Notes: generated by a model from the letters alone, not told the origin. A stretch of DNA of 64,000 bases from JADJXM01 sp937967285 (GCA_050249535.1 JBFWQI010000009.1:62001-126000), one strand, 5' to 3'; positions 1 to 16,053 are shown, numbered from the stretch's first letter. Translations and numbers: made by a program.

Positions 1-1
1 C

Positions 2-208
2 GGCTGCCGGATCGTCGCCGATCTGAATGAGCGCACCCTGGCCCGTGAGATCACGCTGGCGCTCGACTCGCAGCCTCAGAGGAGCGCCATTGCCGCATTC
101 AACCGGCGCTCGTGGGATCAGGTCGCGGGTGAAATCCTGGAATATTATGAGCGCATCGGATTCAGGTCCCATGCGGCGGCGGATCGAGAATCGAGCGGAG
201 CCGGTTGA
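2..208 (+). CDS. Glycosyltransferase, C-terminal fragment (partial at window start)
   Basis: This frame is open from the first bases of the window and ends at TGA 206-208, giving 68 residues. The segment SWDQVAGEILEYYERI resembles the last helix of GT4/GT1-type glycosyltransferases, where a Trp near the end is followed by an amphipathic helix. The catalytic domain lies outside the window, so the substrate cannot be read. The gene runs convergently into the next gene and overlaps its 3' end by about 47 bp, which is unusual but clear in both frames. Family assignment rests only on this short tail. Confidence 0.5.
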   Translation, partial: GCRIVADLNERTLAREITLALDSQPQRSAIAAFNRRSWDQVAGEILEYYERIGFRSHAAADRESSGAG

Positions 209-776
209 GCATCCTCCTCAATGCCCGCACGATCTTCGGCACCAGCCAGATCGCGATGATCAGAAAGACGATGACCACGATCATGATGACGATCGGATAG
301 AAGGCCATCAGCACCGCCGATCCGAAGGTCAGAATGTCCTCGCCGATGCTCAGGGCGATGTTCGAGACAGGTTCGGGGCTGGTGTTTGCCGTCAGCCTCG
401 TGGCCGCTTTGGTTCCGTGAGAGCTGAGCGCTATGCCGCCTCCGACGATCAGCGCCACGATCCTCACCGCGGGATCGAATTCGGCGAACGCCGAGGCCGC
501 CAGAATCGCTCCCGCCGGCACCCTGATGAAGGTGTGGATCGCATCCCACGCCGTGTCGACCGCCGGGATCTTGTCGGCCACGAACTCGATCGCGTACATT
601 GCCCCGGCCAGCCCGATCACCCACCACTCGCCGAGCATGTCCAGCCCGCCCGGCAGCTTGACCAGCTTCAACCGGTCGAGCACTCCCAGCGTCACCACCG
701 TCGCGTAAAGATTGATCCCCGAAAGCCAGGCCGACCCCATCGCCGTCCCGATTGTCGCTATCCAGTCTGCCGTCAT
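162..776 (-). CDS. DUF4126 family multi-pass membrane protein
   Basis: About 204 residues, strongly hydrophobic, with an N-terminal WLSGINLYATVVTLGVLDR segment and a central VDTAWDAIHTFIRVPAGA segment typical of DUF4126 proteins. The C-terminus carries a long hydrophobic helix followed by basic residues (about residues 165-195). I chose ATG at 774-776 because GGGGAGGAG sits just upstream on the minus strand. The longer open frame to 989 would read through a heptamer repeat in the leader and is rejected. Function of the family is unknown. The 3' end overlaps the convergent glycosyltransferase fragment. Confidence 0.8.
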   Translation of the reverse strand: MTADWIATIGTAMGSAWLSGINLYATVVTLGVLDRLKLVKLPGGLDMLGEWWVIGLAGAMYAIEFVADKIPAVDTAWDAIHTFIRVPAGAILAASAFAEFDPAVRIVALIVGGGIALSSHGTKAATRLTANTSPEPVSNIALSIGEDILTFGSAVLMAFYPIVIMIVVIVFLIIAIWLVPKIVRALRRMLNRLRSILDPPPHGT

Positions 777-789
777 GTCTCCTCCCCTC

Positions 790-828
790 GAAAGTAGAAA
801 GTATAAAGTAAAAAGTAGAAAGTAGAAG
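790..828. repeat. Single-arm GTAGAAA heptamer repeat
   Basis: Degenerate tandem copies of the 7-nt unit GTAGAAA (variants GTATAAA and GTAAAAA), directly upstream of the ribosome binding site of the minus-strand DUF4126 gene. Only one arm is present, unlike the paired-arm copies at 3607, 13444, 28501 and 41742. It lies in the 5' leader of that gene. Confidence 0.8.
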
Positions 829-970
829 AGGCTCAAAGGGAGCGGCGGAATCTTTGCAGGTATGTGGGCAGGCAGGTGGAATTCGGGGCGCGAAAGCTGT
901 ATATTAGTCATCTTTTGTCCGTAGCTTGACCGTGCCGGACCAGGGCGTCCGGCGATGAAACTGACCTCAG

Positions 971-1920
<950 letters not shown>

Positions 1921-1924
<4 letters not shown>

Positions 1925-2364
1925 CCGACTGGAAACCGATTATGTCAGCACAGGATACGAAAATTCAGCATCTCGGCGTCGCGGTCGCATCGATCGACGA
2001 AGCGCTGGCTTTCTGGCGCGACGGACTGGGGCTCGACCTCGGAGAGATCGAACTGGTCGAGGACCAGGGAGTGCGAGTCGCTATGCTCCCGATCGGCGAG
2101 AGCCGGATCGAGCTGCTCGAAGCCACCGGAGACGAGACGCCGGTTGGAAAGTTTATCGCCAAACGCGGCCCCGGAATTCATCATCTTTGCGTCGAAGTCG
2201 ACGATATCGAAGCCAGACTGGCCGAGCTCAAAGCCCGCGGAGTCCGTCTGATCGACGAATCGCCGCGCATCGGCGCCGGAGGCGCGCTGGTGGCTTTCGT
2301 CCATCCGGCAGGCACCGGCGGTGTGCTGATCGAACTGACGCAGCGTGGAACAGGCAGTCACTGA
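1921..2364 (+). CDS. mce: Methylmalonyl-CoA epimerase
   Basis: 147-residue glyoxalase/VOC-fold protein. It has the two expected half-domains, from IQHLGVAVASIDEAL to the C-terminal GGVLIELTQ. Metal ligands fit the family: His in IQHLGVAV, His in GPGIHHLCVEVDD, and Glu in the final LIELTQ strand. It interconverts (S)- and (R)-methylmalonyl-CoA for the mutase. The start at 1921 overlaps the meaB stop. A second ATG at 1942 (MSAQDTKIQHLG) is close to where homologues usually begin and could be the true start. Nothing in the domain core is missing. Confidence 0.93.
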
Positions 2365-2391
2365 ACGGCTGTCTTTTAAAGGAGAGTCAAC

Positions 2392-3678
<1,287 letters not shown>

Positions 3679-3689
3679 CTGGAGGATAG

Positions 3690-4559
3690 ATGGAGAAAGC
3701 GCAGATCGGAATCATCGGGGGCAGCGGCCTCTACCAGATGGAGGGGCTGACCGAGGTCCGTGAAATCGATATCGAGACGCCGTTCGGGCGTCCGTCGGAC
3801 AATTTCATCATCGGGACGCTCGAAGGCGTGAGGGTGGCTTTTCTCGCGCGACATGGGCGAGGGCACCGGATCCTGCCGACGGAGCTGCCGTTTCGGGCGA
3901 ATATCTATGCCATGAAGCTGCTCGGAGTCGAGCGGATCATCTCGGCCTCGGCCGTGGGATCGCTCCAGGAGCAGTACGCTCCGACGGATATCGTGATACC
4001 CGATCAGTTCTTCGATCGGACGCGCGGGAGGGTCTCGACCTTCTTCGGCGAGGGGGTGGTCGGACACATCACCTTCGCGCATCCGGTCTGCGGTGATCTG
4101 GCGGAGGTGATCGCCTCGGCTGGCGAAGAGATCGGAGTCCGGATCCATCGCGGCGGGACGTATCTCTGCATGGAAGGCCCGGCTTTCTCGACGCTTGCCG
4201 AATCGAAGCTCTACCGGAGCTGGGGCATGGATGTCATCGGCATGACGAATCTGCAGGAGGCCAAGCTGGCGCGCGAAGCGGAGATCTGCTACTCGACCAT
4301 GGCTCTGGTCACGGATTACGATTGCTGGCATCCCGACCATGATGCCGTGACGGTCGAGATGGTCATCGAGTTCCTGAACCGGAATGCCGCCAATGCGCAG
4401 AAGATCATCCGCGATTCGGTCAGGAATCTTGCCGCCAGGCCGCGCACGTGCAAGTGCGGATCGGCGCTCAAGCACGCGATCCTCACGCACCGTGAAGCCA
4501 TGCCGCCGGAGACGCTGCAGAAACTGGGAGCCCTGCTCGGAAAATATCTGGGCGATTGA
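3690..4559 (+). CDS. mtnP: S-methyl-5'-thioadenosine phosphorylase
   Basis: 289 residues of the PNP/MTAP family. Diagnostic blocks are IGIIGGSGLY at the N-terminus, the phosphate-site region FLARHGRGHRILPTELPFRA, SASAVGSLQ, and CMEGPAFSTLAES followed by DVIGMTNLQEAKLAREAEI. The enzyme cleaves methylthioadenosine to adenine and methylthioribose-1-phosphate in methionine salvage and polyamine by-product removal. CTGGAGGATAG gives a strong ribosome binding site before ATG 3690. The methionine-like context of the substrate pocket favours MTA over plain purine nucleosides, but this is by family resemblance. Confidence 0.93.
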   Translation: MEKAQIGIIGGSGLYQMEGLTEVREIDIETPFGRPSDNFIIGTLEGVRVAFLARHGRGHRILPTELPFRANIYAMKLLGVERIISASAVGSLQEQYAPTDIVIPDQFFDRTRGRVSTFFGEGVVGHITFAHPVCGDLAEVIASAGEEIGVRIHRGGTYLCMEGPAFSTLAESKLYRSWGMDVIGMTNLQEAKLAREAEICYSTMALVTDYDCWHPDHDAVTVEMVIEFLNRNAANAQKIIRDSVRNLAARPRTCKCGSALKHAILTHREAMPPETLQKLGALLGKYLGD

Positions 4560-4590
4560 TCAATAACCGTTTGAAAGAGAGGTGGGAAAG

Positions 4591-5034
4591 ATGAAACCTC
4601 GAATCTATGCACTCGTGATCGGACTGGCGATAGTTTTCACCGCATCCGCGTCGGCTCAGCAGGGGCCGGGACGCGGTCCGATCAGCCAGCCGCGCGATCC
4701 CGAGATCGAAAAGCAGTCCTATCATAATCTGGACGTTGCCAAGTACTACTTTTACAAGCGCAAGCCGGACAAGAAGGACAAGGACGGATGGGATCGGCTC
4801 AACAAGGCGGTCGAGAGCCGTCTGATGGAGATCATCGACATCAATCCGGACTTCGCCAAGATGGACGAGGTCCACTTTCTGCTCGGTGAACTCTACAAGC
4901 GGTCCGGCGATCTCGATGAGGCCGTCAAGCACTGGACGATCGTGGTTGAGAAGTATCCGGACAGCCAGGTCAAGTCCGATGCGGGCAAGCGCCTCGACGA
5001 GGTCAGGAATCAGAACAAAGACAGGAAGGGATAA
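4591..5034 (+). CDS. Secreted TPR-type protein (outer-membrane assembly BamD-like repeat)
   Basis: About 147 residues with a signal peptide (MKPRIYALVIGLAIVFTASASAQ) and a TPR pair near residues 85-135 (HFLLGELYKRSGDLDEAVKHW, then VEKYPDSQVKSDAGKRLDEV). This unit resembles BamD/YfiO and YbgF repeats but is far shorter, and no lipobox Cys is present. I chose ATG 4591 over GTG 4582 because GAGAGG lies about eight bases upstream. It probably mediates protein contacts in the periplasm. The gene precedes a cytoplasmic sugar kinase by only a few bases, with no evident functional link. Confidence 0.75.
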   Translation: MKPRIYALVIGLAIVFTASASAQQGPGRGPISQPRDPEIEKQSYHNLDVAKYYFYKRKPDKKDKDGWDRLNKAVESRLMEIIDINPDFAKMDEVHFLLGELYKRSGDLDEAVKHWTIVVEKYPDSQVKSDAGKRLDEVRNQNKDRKG

Positions 5035-5041
5035 CAATAGC

Positions 5042-5959
5042 ATGTCATCCGGAGTACCTTTGCTGGCCGTCGGATCGGTCGCCATCGACTCGATCCGCAC
5101 GCCCTTCGGAGTGAGGGAGCGCAGCCTCGGCGGAGCTGCCCTTCATTTTTCGGTCTCCGCCTCGTTCTTCACGGATGTCGGCGTGGTCGCCGTCGTCGGC
5201 GATGATTTCACGGCCGATGACGAAACGGTTTTTCGCGAGCGGAAGATCGACACGACGAATCTGCAGCGGATCGAGGGCGGAAAGACTTTCCGCTGGGAGG
5301 GCGAGTACGGTTTCGATCTCAACACCGCCCACACGCTCGATACGCAGCTCAATGTCTTCGCCGAGTTCAAGCCGAGCCTGACCGACGAGGCGAAGAGATC
5401 GCCGTTTCTCTTTCTGGCCAACATCCAGCCGTCGCTCCAGCGCGAGGTCCGCGAGCAGGTCGATGCCCGGTTCGTCGCCATGGACACGATGAACTTCTGG
5501 ATCGAGGGCGCGAGGGAAGAGCTGCTCAAGACGATCGCCGTCGTCGACGCGCTGATCATCAATGACGCCGAGGCCCGCGAACTGGCCGGCGAGCCGAACC
5601 TGATCCGCGCCGCGCGCAAGATCCTCACCTTCGGTCCGAAGATGCTGGTCGTCAAACGCGGCGAATACGGAGCGGCCTTCTTCACCAAAGACAGCTATTT
5701 CGCGACGCCGGCGTTTCCGCTCGAAAGCGTCTTCGATCCGACCGGCGCGGGCGACAGCTTCGCCGGCGGACTGATGGGATACCTCGCGCAGGCCGACAAG
5801 ATCGACGAAACCACGCTCCGGCGGGCCGTCATCTTCGGCTCGGTCATGGCTTCGTTCAACGTCGAGGAGTTCAGCTGCGATCGCCTGAGACGGCTCAAGC
5901 CCGAAGAGATCAAGTCGCGGTTCCAGCAGTTCAAGGAGTTCACGCACTTCGAGGAATAA
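5042..5959 (+). CDS. PfkB-family carbohydrate kinase
   Basis: 305 residues. The N-terminal block LAVGSVAIDSI and the Gly-Gly pair in SLGGAALHFS match PfkB signature 1. The C-terminal block FDPTGAGDSFAGGLMGYLA is signature 2, with catalytic Asp in GAGDSF. The kinase would phosphorylate a sugar or nucleoside hydroxyl. The absence of a typical ribokinase or fructokinase context leaves the substrate open, with adenosine-kinase-like or sugar kinase both possible. ATG 5042 follows AGGAAGGG with slightly long spacing. The longer in-frame extension to 4886 lies inside the upstream gene and is rejected. Confidence 0.88.
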   Translation: MSSGVPLLAVGSVAIDSIRTPFGVRERSLGGAALHFSVSASFFTDVGVVAVVGDDFTADDETVFRERKIDTTNLQRIEGGKTFRWEGEYGFDLNTAHTLDTQLNVFAEFKPSLTDEAKRSPFLFLANIQPSLQREVREQVDARFVAMDTMNFWIEGAREELLKTIAVVDALIINDAEARELAGEPNLIRAARKILTFGPKMLVVKRGEYGAAFFTKDSYFATPAFPLESVFDPTGAGDSFAGGLMGYLAQADKIDETTLRRAVIFGSVMASFNVEEFSCDRLRRLKPEEIKSRFQQFKEFTHFEE

Positions 5960-5981
5960 GCCCGGCCGGATTCCAGTCGAC

Positions 5982-6845
5982 ATGAGATTCTTCAAGTTCC
6001 AGGGGCTCGGTAACGATTTTCTGATCGTGCACGAGCGCGACCTGAATGCCGTTACACGGGATTACGTCTCGCTGGCGTCGGAGATCTGCGATCGTCACTT
6101 CGGCGTCGGCGCCGACGGGCTGGAGGTGATCCTCGACGCAGCGCCCGGTCCGGATGCCGACTTCGCGATCCGGCTCTTCAATTCGGACGGCGGAGAGACG
6201 CCGATCTCCGGCAACGGCACCCGGTGCGTGGCTGCATACCTCTATCTCAGAAACGGCTGGACTGGTTCCTCCGTCAGGATCATGACCGGAGCCGGGCTCA
6301 AGACGCTGGCGCCGGTCGAGAAGGATTCGCGGCGGGTCGTCTTCGAGACCGACATGGGCGTTCCTCAACTGGCCTCCGCGAAGATTCCCGTCGTACTTCC
6401 CGAGCCAACCGAACGGGTCATCGGACGGAAGCTCGATGTCGACGGAGATGAGATCACCTTCACGGCCGTCTCGATGGGCAATCCGCACTGCACCGTCTTT
6501 GTCGACGAATTCGACTCGATCGACTGGAGGCGGCTCGGCCGCAGTCTCGAACATCACCCCGCTTTCCCCGAACGGACGAATGTCGAGTTCGTCCGGATCA
6601 TCGATCGCGACAATATCGAAGTCCGCTTCTGGGAACGCGGCTGCGGCGAGACGCTGGCATCCGGGACCGGCTCCTGCGGAGCCGCTCTGGCTTCGATGCT
6701 CAATCAATTCACCGACCGCAGGGTCACCGTTCGCACCGCTGCCGGGGCTCTGCTGGTCGAATGGCTGGAAGACGGCCGGGTCATTCAGACCGGCGAGGCG
6801 GCCTTCGTGTTCGAAGGCGACTGGCCTGCAGAAAGCGAATCATGA
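5982..6845 (+). CDS. dapF: Diaminopimelate epimerase-like protein with Ser at both catalytic Cys positions
   Basis: 287 residues with the full DapF two-domain layout: FFKFQGLGNDFLIV at the N-terminus, FNSDGGETPISGNGTRCVA near residues 65-85, VSMGNPHCTVFVD near 165, and WERGCGETLASGTGSCGAA near 215-235. In characterised DapF the blocks read CGNG.RC and ACGSG, and the first Cys of each is a catalytic acid/base. Here both are Ser (codons tcc in the SGNG and SGTG blocks). Other Cys nearby (RC, RGC, SC) remain. The gene may therefore be an altered epimerase, a different racemase or an inactive homologue. It is translationally coupled to the DUF2007 gene downstream. Confidence 0.85.
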   Translation: MRFFKFQGLGNDFLIVHERDLNAVTRDYVSLASEICDRHFGVGADGLEVILDAAPGPDADFAIRLFNSDGGETPISGNGTRCVAAYLYLRNGWTGSSVRIMTGAGLKTLAPVEKDSRRVVFETDMGVPQLASAKIPVVLPEPTERVIGRKLDVDGDEITFTAVSMGNPHCTVFVDEFDSIDWRRLGRSLEHHPAFPERTNVEFVRIIDRDNIEVRFWERGCGETLASGTGSCGAALASMLNQFTDRRVTVRTAAGALLVEWLEDGRVIQTGEAAFVFEGDWPAESES

Positions 6846-7126
6846 CCAATCGCGATGACAACGAACCCTGGGTGAAACTGGCCGTTTTCGCCAACGCCGT
6901 CGAAGCCGGCATGGTCGATCAACTGCTCCGCAACAACAACATCGATACCGCTCTTCAGGGCGCCAATTTCGGCGGACTCGAACCGCTTCCGCTCATCGGC
7001 GGCTACTCGGAAATCCAGCTCCTCGTCCGTAAATCGGAACTCGAGGAAGCGCAGCAGCTCTACGACGCATTCTTCGGCGATGAGGCGGTCTCACTCGAAG
7101 AAGATCAGGAGATCGCCGGTGAATGA
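6842..7126 (+). CDS. DUF2007-type putative signal-transducing protein
   Basis: 94 residues with VKLAVFANAVEAGMVDQLLRNNNIDTA then GYSEIQLLVRKSELEEAQQL. This is the pattern of DUF2007, a small ACT-like fold where a helix spans two lineages of strands. The start overlaps the dapF stop (ATGA) and the end overlaps cutA, so it sits in the middle of a compact operon. The biochemical role of the family is not established. An acidic C-terminus follows the domain. Confidence 0.75.
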   Translation: MTNRDDNEPWVKLAVFANAVEAGMVDQLLRNNNIDTALQGANFGGLEPLPLIGGYSEIQLLVRKSELEEAQQLYDAFFGDEAVSLEEDQEIAGE

Positions 7127-7454
7127 TCCTCAGATCGTCCTGACCACCATCGATTCCCGCGACGGCGCCGACTCGATCGCCGCCCGCCTGGTTGAATCGG
7201 AACTCGCCGCCTGCGTCCAGATCGTCGGCCCCATTACCTCGGTCTACCGCTGGAAGGGTGCCGTCGAAACCGCCGGCGAATTCCTCCTCATTATCAAAAC
7301 CAGAGCCGCCCTCTATCCCGAACTGGAACGAACTCTCAAAAATCTGCATCCCTACGAGACACCGGAAATTATCGCCGTTCCCGTCACCGCAGGCCTTCCG
7401 GCTTACCTTTCATGGCTTGCCGACTCGACAACTCAACCAGAATCCGCTCCCTGA
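7119..7454 (+). CDS. cutA: CutA1 divalent-ion tolerance-type protein
   Basis: About 111 residues from GTG 7119 with AGGAG upstream. The family blocks are all present: ARLVESELAACVQIVGPITSVYRWKG, ETAGEFLLIIKT and LHPYETPEIIAVPV. CutA1 forms very stable trimers with a ferredoxin-like fold. It has been linked to copper tolerance, but its physiological role is unsettled. It is the last gene of the operon that begins with the TPR and PfkB genes or with dapF. The window also carries a CusCBA-type export cluster about 27 kb away, so the metal link is only suggestive. Confidence 0.92.
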   Translation: MNDPQIVLTTIDSRDGADSIAARLVESELAACVQIVGPITSVYRWKGAVETAGEFLLIIKTRAALYPELERTLKNLHPYETPEIIAVPVTAGLPAYLSWLADSTTQPESAP

Positions 7455-7540
7455 CCTCTGTTCGTATTTTCTCTTTAATGTTTGATCGTTTTAATTTTCT
7501 GGCCGCTCATTACTCCGTGACTCAAATTTTCTGATTTTTA

Positions 7541-7671
7541 TTAACGCAGAGCTGCAGAGGGAGCAGAGATTGATATTTTGGATATTTATGTCCGGAGTCA
7601 CACACCATGGGAGAATAACGAACATTACAATGCTCAAAAAATCTCTGCTCCCTCTGCGCCTCTGCGTTTAA
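7541..7671. repeat. Paired-arm nonamer palindrome (GCAGAG family)
   Basis: Left arm 7541-7570 is built of 9-nt units around GCAGAG (ACGCAGAGC, TGCAGAGGG, AGCAGAGAT). Right arm 7641-7671 is the reverse complement with one unit changed (CTGCGCCTCTGCG). About 70 bp of unique sequence separates the arms. The same design recurs with different unit sequences at 18511, 45901 and 55285. Confidence 0.88.
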
Positions 7672-7810
7672 AACCATAAGAAACTACGTTTTCAGAATAC
7701 ACAGCCATATGAAAAAGGGTGGAAATAGAAAATTGGAAACTTCATTTCTATTAGGCTCGTCATAAAAGATTAGAAAACGGATTGATAAAAGGTTAGAATT
7801 AATTTGATGC

Positions 7811-7840
7811 TTGCTCTGAGAGGCAAGATTTGTGTAAATT
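7811..7840 (+). promoter_or_regulatory. Candidate sigma-70-type promoter of the two-component operon
   Basis: TTGCTC (7811-7816), an 18-nt spacer ending in TTGTG, then TAAATT (7835-7840). It is the best match in the region upstream of the response regulator and implies a leader of about 170 nt. Confidence 0.4.
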
Positions 7841-7846
7841 AGGGTT

Positions 7847-7878
<32 letters not shown>

Positions 7879-8019
7879 TGATTGTTAATGATTGGCGTCC
7901 CGCGGGAAGCGGACATCTCCCAACGCTAACTAAACGGCCACTGACCTTCACGACCGCCCCGGGCTGAGCAATCTGTGTATCGATTCAACTTCCTCTAGCG
8001 ATAATTAAGGAGCGAACTA

Positions 8020-8736
<717 letters not shown>

Positions 8737-8743
8737 CCCCCGT

Positions 8744-11402
<2,659 letters not shown>

Positions 11403-11474
11403 TCTGACCGAATGCCCCGAACCCGGACAGGCTGCCGGATTCCGGAAAAGCCCGTCTGAGGACGGAACTCCATG

Positions 11475-12749
<1,275 letters not shown>

Positions 12750-12839
12750 AGTCCTCTTTCAGCTTTCAAAAATGAATGGCAATTCTACTGAAATACCGTC
12801 CTGCAAGTCGAGGTTGCCTGATCGTTCAGACGGTGCCGA

Positions 12840-12868
12840 TTGACAGAGCCTGCCGCGTCGGCTAATTT
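12840..12868 (+). promoter_or_regulatory. Sigma-70-type promoter
   Basis: TTGACA (12840-12845), a 17-nt spacer, and TAATTT (12863-12868). It points at the membrane-anchored protein gene starting at 12922. Confidence 0.6.
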
Positions 12869-12921
12869 TGATTTTCCGGCCGCGAAGGCAGGAAATACTA
12901 TCCGGGAGAACGGGGAAGACG

Positions 12922-13588
<667 letters not shown>

Positions 13589-13593
13589 AACTT

Positions 13594-14772
13594 TTACGGT
13601 CTCGAAGGCATCGAGGGGCGACCGCCGCCGCCAGATGCCGGAGCAGAAGCTCCTCCGGACGTTGCTCCTCGCGATGGCGCGGGAGCGGCAATGACCGAGG
13701 TCGCGCTGGATGTTGACGGCATCGACACGCCGCGGCTTGCGCCGCCGAAGCCGTCGGCCCGCGAGTCGAAGAGGCCCGACGAATCGATGCGACGGCCCTC
13801 CATGCTGCGCTGGATCGGCGCCCTGTCGTTGCCGGCGATCACCCGCGGTGGCAGACCCGTCGTGCCGCCTCCGCCCATTCCTCCGTTGTTATTGCCGTTC
13901 GGACGACCGTAGGGATTGTAGCCCCAGCCGTAGGGCGACCAGCCGAAACAAGTCCAGCAGTTGCCGAAGGAGTTGAAGAAGCCGAATCCGTAGGGCGACC
14001 AGATCAGCCCGTTACGCGGGATGAAGGTGTAGGTGCCGAAGATCGGATCGAAGATCCAGCCATAGGCCAGCGTCCCGTATGTGCGTGACGCCCGAAGAGC
14101 CGAATGATTGGCGGCAACCAGCGCCTGCGCCCGATTGAAACTCCAGACATCGAATTCGTCGATCGCGTCGCGGTCAAGTTTGGCCAGCGTCGGATCGCCG
14201 CCGCTCAGGCTGGCGATGTTCCCCTTCTTGATCTTGTAACCCTTGTTGGCAAGCGCGAGGTCCCGACTGCCCATGAGCAGTTCTCCCTGACGGACAGCCA
14301 CCCGGGTCGATCCCGCAACAGCCTCGAATCTGTAGAGACCCATCTTGCGGGCATAAACTGAGCCGTTCGCGGTGATGATCTCGATCGGCATCTTTTTGTC
14401 GATCTCGCTGATCTCGACGATGATCGTGCCTGATTTCAGCTCGAATCTCACTTCGTCGAGAGCGGTCCCGCGGGCAAGAATCTCTGTCTTCCCGTCCATT
14501 CTCAGGTATGAGCCGGGGTTGAGCAGCACTTCGGCCTTGCTCTCCGTCTCAGTCATCAGCAGATCGCCGTCGCGCATCTGCGTGCCAAGCGATGCCCGGC
14601 CGCGCTCTCCGTCCAGACTGTCGGCGCGCAGAATGTAGACCTTGCCGTCCACCCGATTGACGAATCCCGCCTTCGACGAGATCAGATGCTGCGCTGAGGC
14701 CTGACCCCCGATCATCGCCACCGCGACGATTGCGAGAATCATTGCGACTTTCGTCTTTGCTGATGCTGTCAT
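13594..14772 (-). CDS. Secreted FecR-domain protein with Gly/Ser-rich tail
   Basis: 392 residues with a signal peptide (cleavage near ASAQ). A FecR-like beta domain spans about 30-200: residues read from AGFVNRVDGKVYIL to GSTRVAVRQGELLM. A Trp/Tyr/Gly-rich middle section (about 225-300) carries repeated WSPYGFG and WSPYGWG blocks, then a low-complexity Asn/Gly/Ser/Ala tail. Such FecR-plus-tail proteins are common in Acidobacteriota. Unlike TonB-dependent FecR regulators, there is no N-terminal anti-sigma domain. It is probably cell-surface or periplasmic. GGAGGGG precedes ATG 14772. Confidence 0.8.
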   Translation of the reverse strand: MTASAKTKVAMILAIVAVAMIGGQASAQHLISSKAGFVNRVDGKVYILRADSLDGERGRASLGTQMRDGDLLMTETESKAEVLLNPGSYLRMDGKTEILARGTALDEVRFELKSGTIIVEISEIDKKMPIEIITANGSVYARKMGLYRFEAVAGSTRVAVRQGELLMGSRDLALANKGYKIKKGNIASLSGGDPTLAKLDRDAIDEFDVWSFNRAQALVAANHSALRASRTYGTLAYGWIFDPIFGTYTFIPRNGLIWSPYGFGFFNSFGNCWTCFGWSPYGWGYNPYGRPNGNNNGGMGGGGTTGLPPRVIAGNDRAPIQRSMEGRRIDSSGLFDSRADGFGGASRGVSMPSTSSATSVIAAPAPSRGATSGGASAPASGGGGRPSMPSRP

Positions 14773-14982
14773 ATTCGGCCCCTCCTGTTGTTGCTGCGGC
14801 CCGACAATTCATTTCACCGGACCAGGCATAACTAGATACTTCCCACCGACTTCAGTCTGTCCAGTTTACTACCAGTTCCGCCGGCAGGCAATCCTGTCAT
14901 CATCTGGCGCGTAATTCTTCAATTAATAGCTGTTAAGCCAATGGTCTGACCGGGCAGGGAGTTGTCAGGCCGGAACGGGAGT

Positions 14983-15933
14983 TCATTCGAGCGCGGAGAT
15001 ATGCGAGAGAACCGTATCGCCGAGGGTTTCGAGATTGTAGCCGCCTTCGAGGCAGGAGATGAGGCGACCGCCGGCTGTGGTCCGCGCGGCCTGCTTGAGC
15101 AGCGAGGTCATGCGCCGGTAATCCGGATCGGTCAGCAGGAGCTGTCCGAGCGGGTCGGTCAGGTGAGCGTCGAAGCCGGCCGAGACGATCACCAGATCGG
15201 GCGAGAAGGTACTCATGATCGAGTCGAGGCCGCGTTCGAACATTCTGATGTAGGCGTCGGCAGGTGTGGCGGCGCGGACCGGAATATTGAGATTGAATCC
15301 CTCGCCTTCGCGTGTGCCTCGCTCATCGGCGCCTCCCGTACCGGGATACCACGGATACTGGTGGAGGCTGTAATAGAAGACTGTCGGATCGTCGTAGAAG
15401 ATGTCCTGGGTGCCGTTGCCGTGATGGACGTCGAAGTCGACGATCAGAACCCGTTTGATGATGTCGGGGTATGTGGCCTGTGCGTGGCGCGCGGCGACGG
15501 CGACATTGTTGTAAAGGCAGAATCCCATCGACTGGTGAAATGTGGCGTGATGTCCCGGAGGGCGGCAGGCGACGAAGACGCTGCCGGCCTCGCCCGTCGC
15601 AACCGCATCGACCGCCCGACAGGCGCCTCCGGCGGCCATTTTCGCCGCGCGATCGGAATCGGCGGAGAGAACCGTGTCGGCGTCGAGCGAGATCTGCGAG
15701 TAGACGGCCGCCTGCATGACGGCTTGTCCGACGCGGCCCATGACGCGCTCTCCGTGGCAGCGCTGCAGCTCCTCGAGCGTGGCCTCGCGCGGCTCGATCC
15801 GGATCAGGCTGTCCCGGAGGTCCTGCTCGGCCGCCAGCCGGTCGATGATCGTCAGATAACGTTCAACGCATTCCGGATGGTCGCCGGTATCGTGCAGTTT
15901 GTAGATGTCCGAGAGGATGATCGCAGTCGACAT
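14983..15933 (-). CDS. Histone deacetylase-like amidohydrolase (AcuC/acetylpolyamine hydrolase group)
   Basis: About 316 residues from ATG 15933, an internal start chosen over 16017. Active-site blocks are all present: CRPPGHHATFHQSMGFCLYNN (charge-relay His pair), VDFDVHHGNGTQDIF (Zn ligands) and SAGFDAHLTDPLG. The family deacetylates acetyl-lysine, acetylpolyamines or acetoin-related substrates in bacteria. It is probably cytoplasmic. No acs or polyamine gene is adjacent, so the substrate cannot be set. Confidence 0.9.
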   Translation of the reverse strand: MSTAIILSDIYKLHDTGDHPECVERYLTIIDRLAAEQDLRDSLIRIEPREATLEELQRCHGERVMGRVGQAVMQAAVYSQISLDADTVLSADSDRAAKMAAGGACRAVDAVATGEAGSVFVACRPPGHHATFHQSMGFCLYNNVAVAARHAQATYPDIIKRVLIVDFDVHHGNGTQDIFYDDPTVFYYSLHQYPWYPGTGGADERGTREGEGFNLNIPVRAATPADAYIRMFERGLDSIMSTFSPDLVIVSAGFDAHLTDPLGQLLLTDPDYRRMTSLLKQAARTTAGGRLISCLEGGYNLETLGDTVLSHISALE

Positions 15934-16027
15934 GCCAGCGATGGTAAGCGCGGACGGTCGATTTGGCAACCGGATGCGGGCTCCGGCGACGCGATTCGGA
16001 GCGGGCCGAAATTTCACCCGCGGGCTT

Positions 16028-16053
16028 TTGACAACGGGTTGATATGGTATAAT
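16028..16053 (+). promoter_or_regulatory. Extended -10 promoter of the pgpH operon
   Basis: TGG followed by TATAAT (16048-16053), an extended -10. TTGACA lies at 16028-16033 but only 14 nt away, too close for a standard -35, so the extended -10 probably dominates. Confidence 0.45.

Noticed and set aside
16028..16033. TTGACA upstream of pgpH as a classical -35 box.
   Set aside because: It is 14 nt from TATAAT, too close for a normal sigma-70 spacer; I favour the extended -10 and mention the -35 only as a note.
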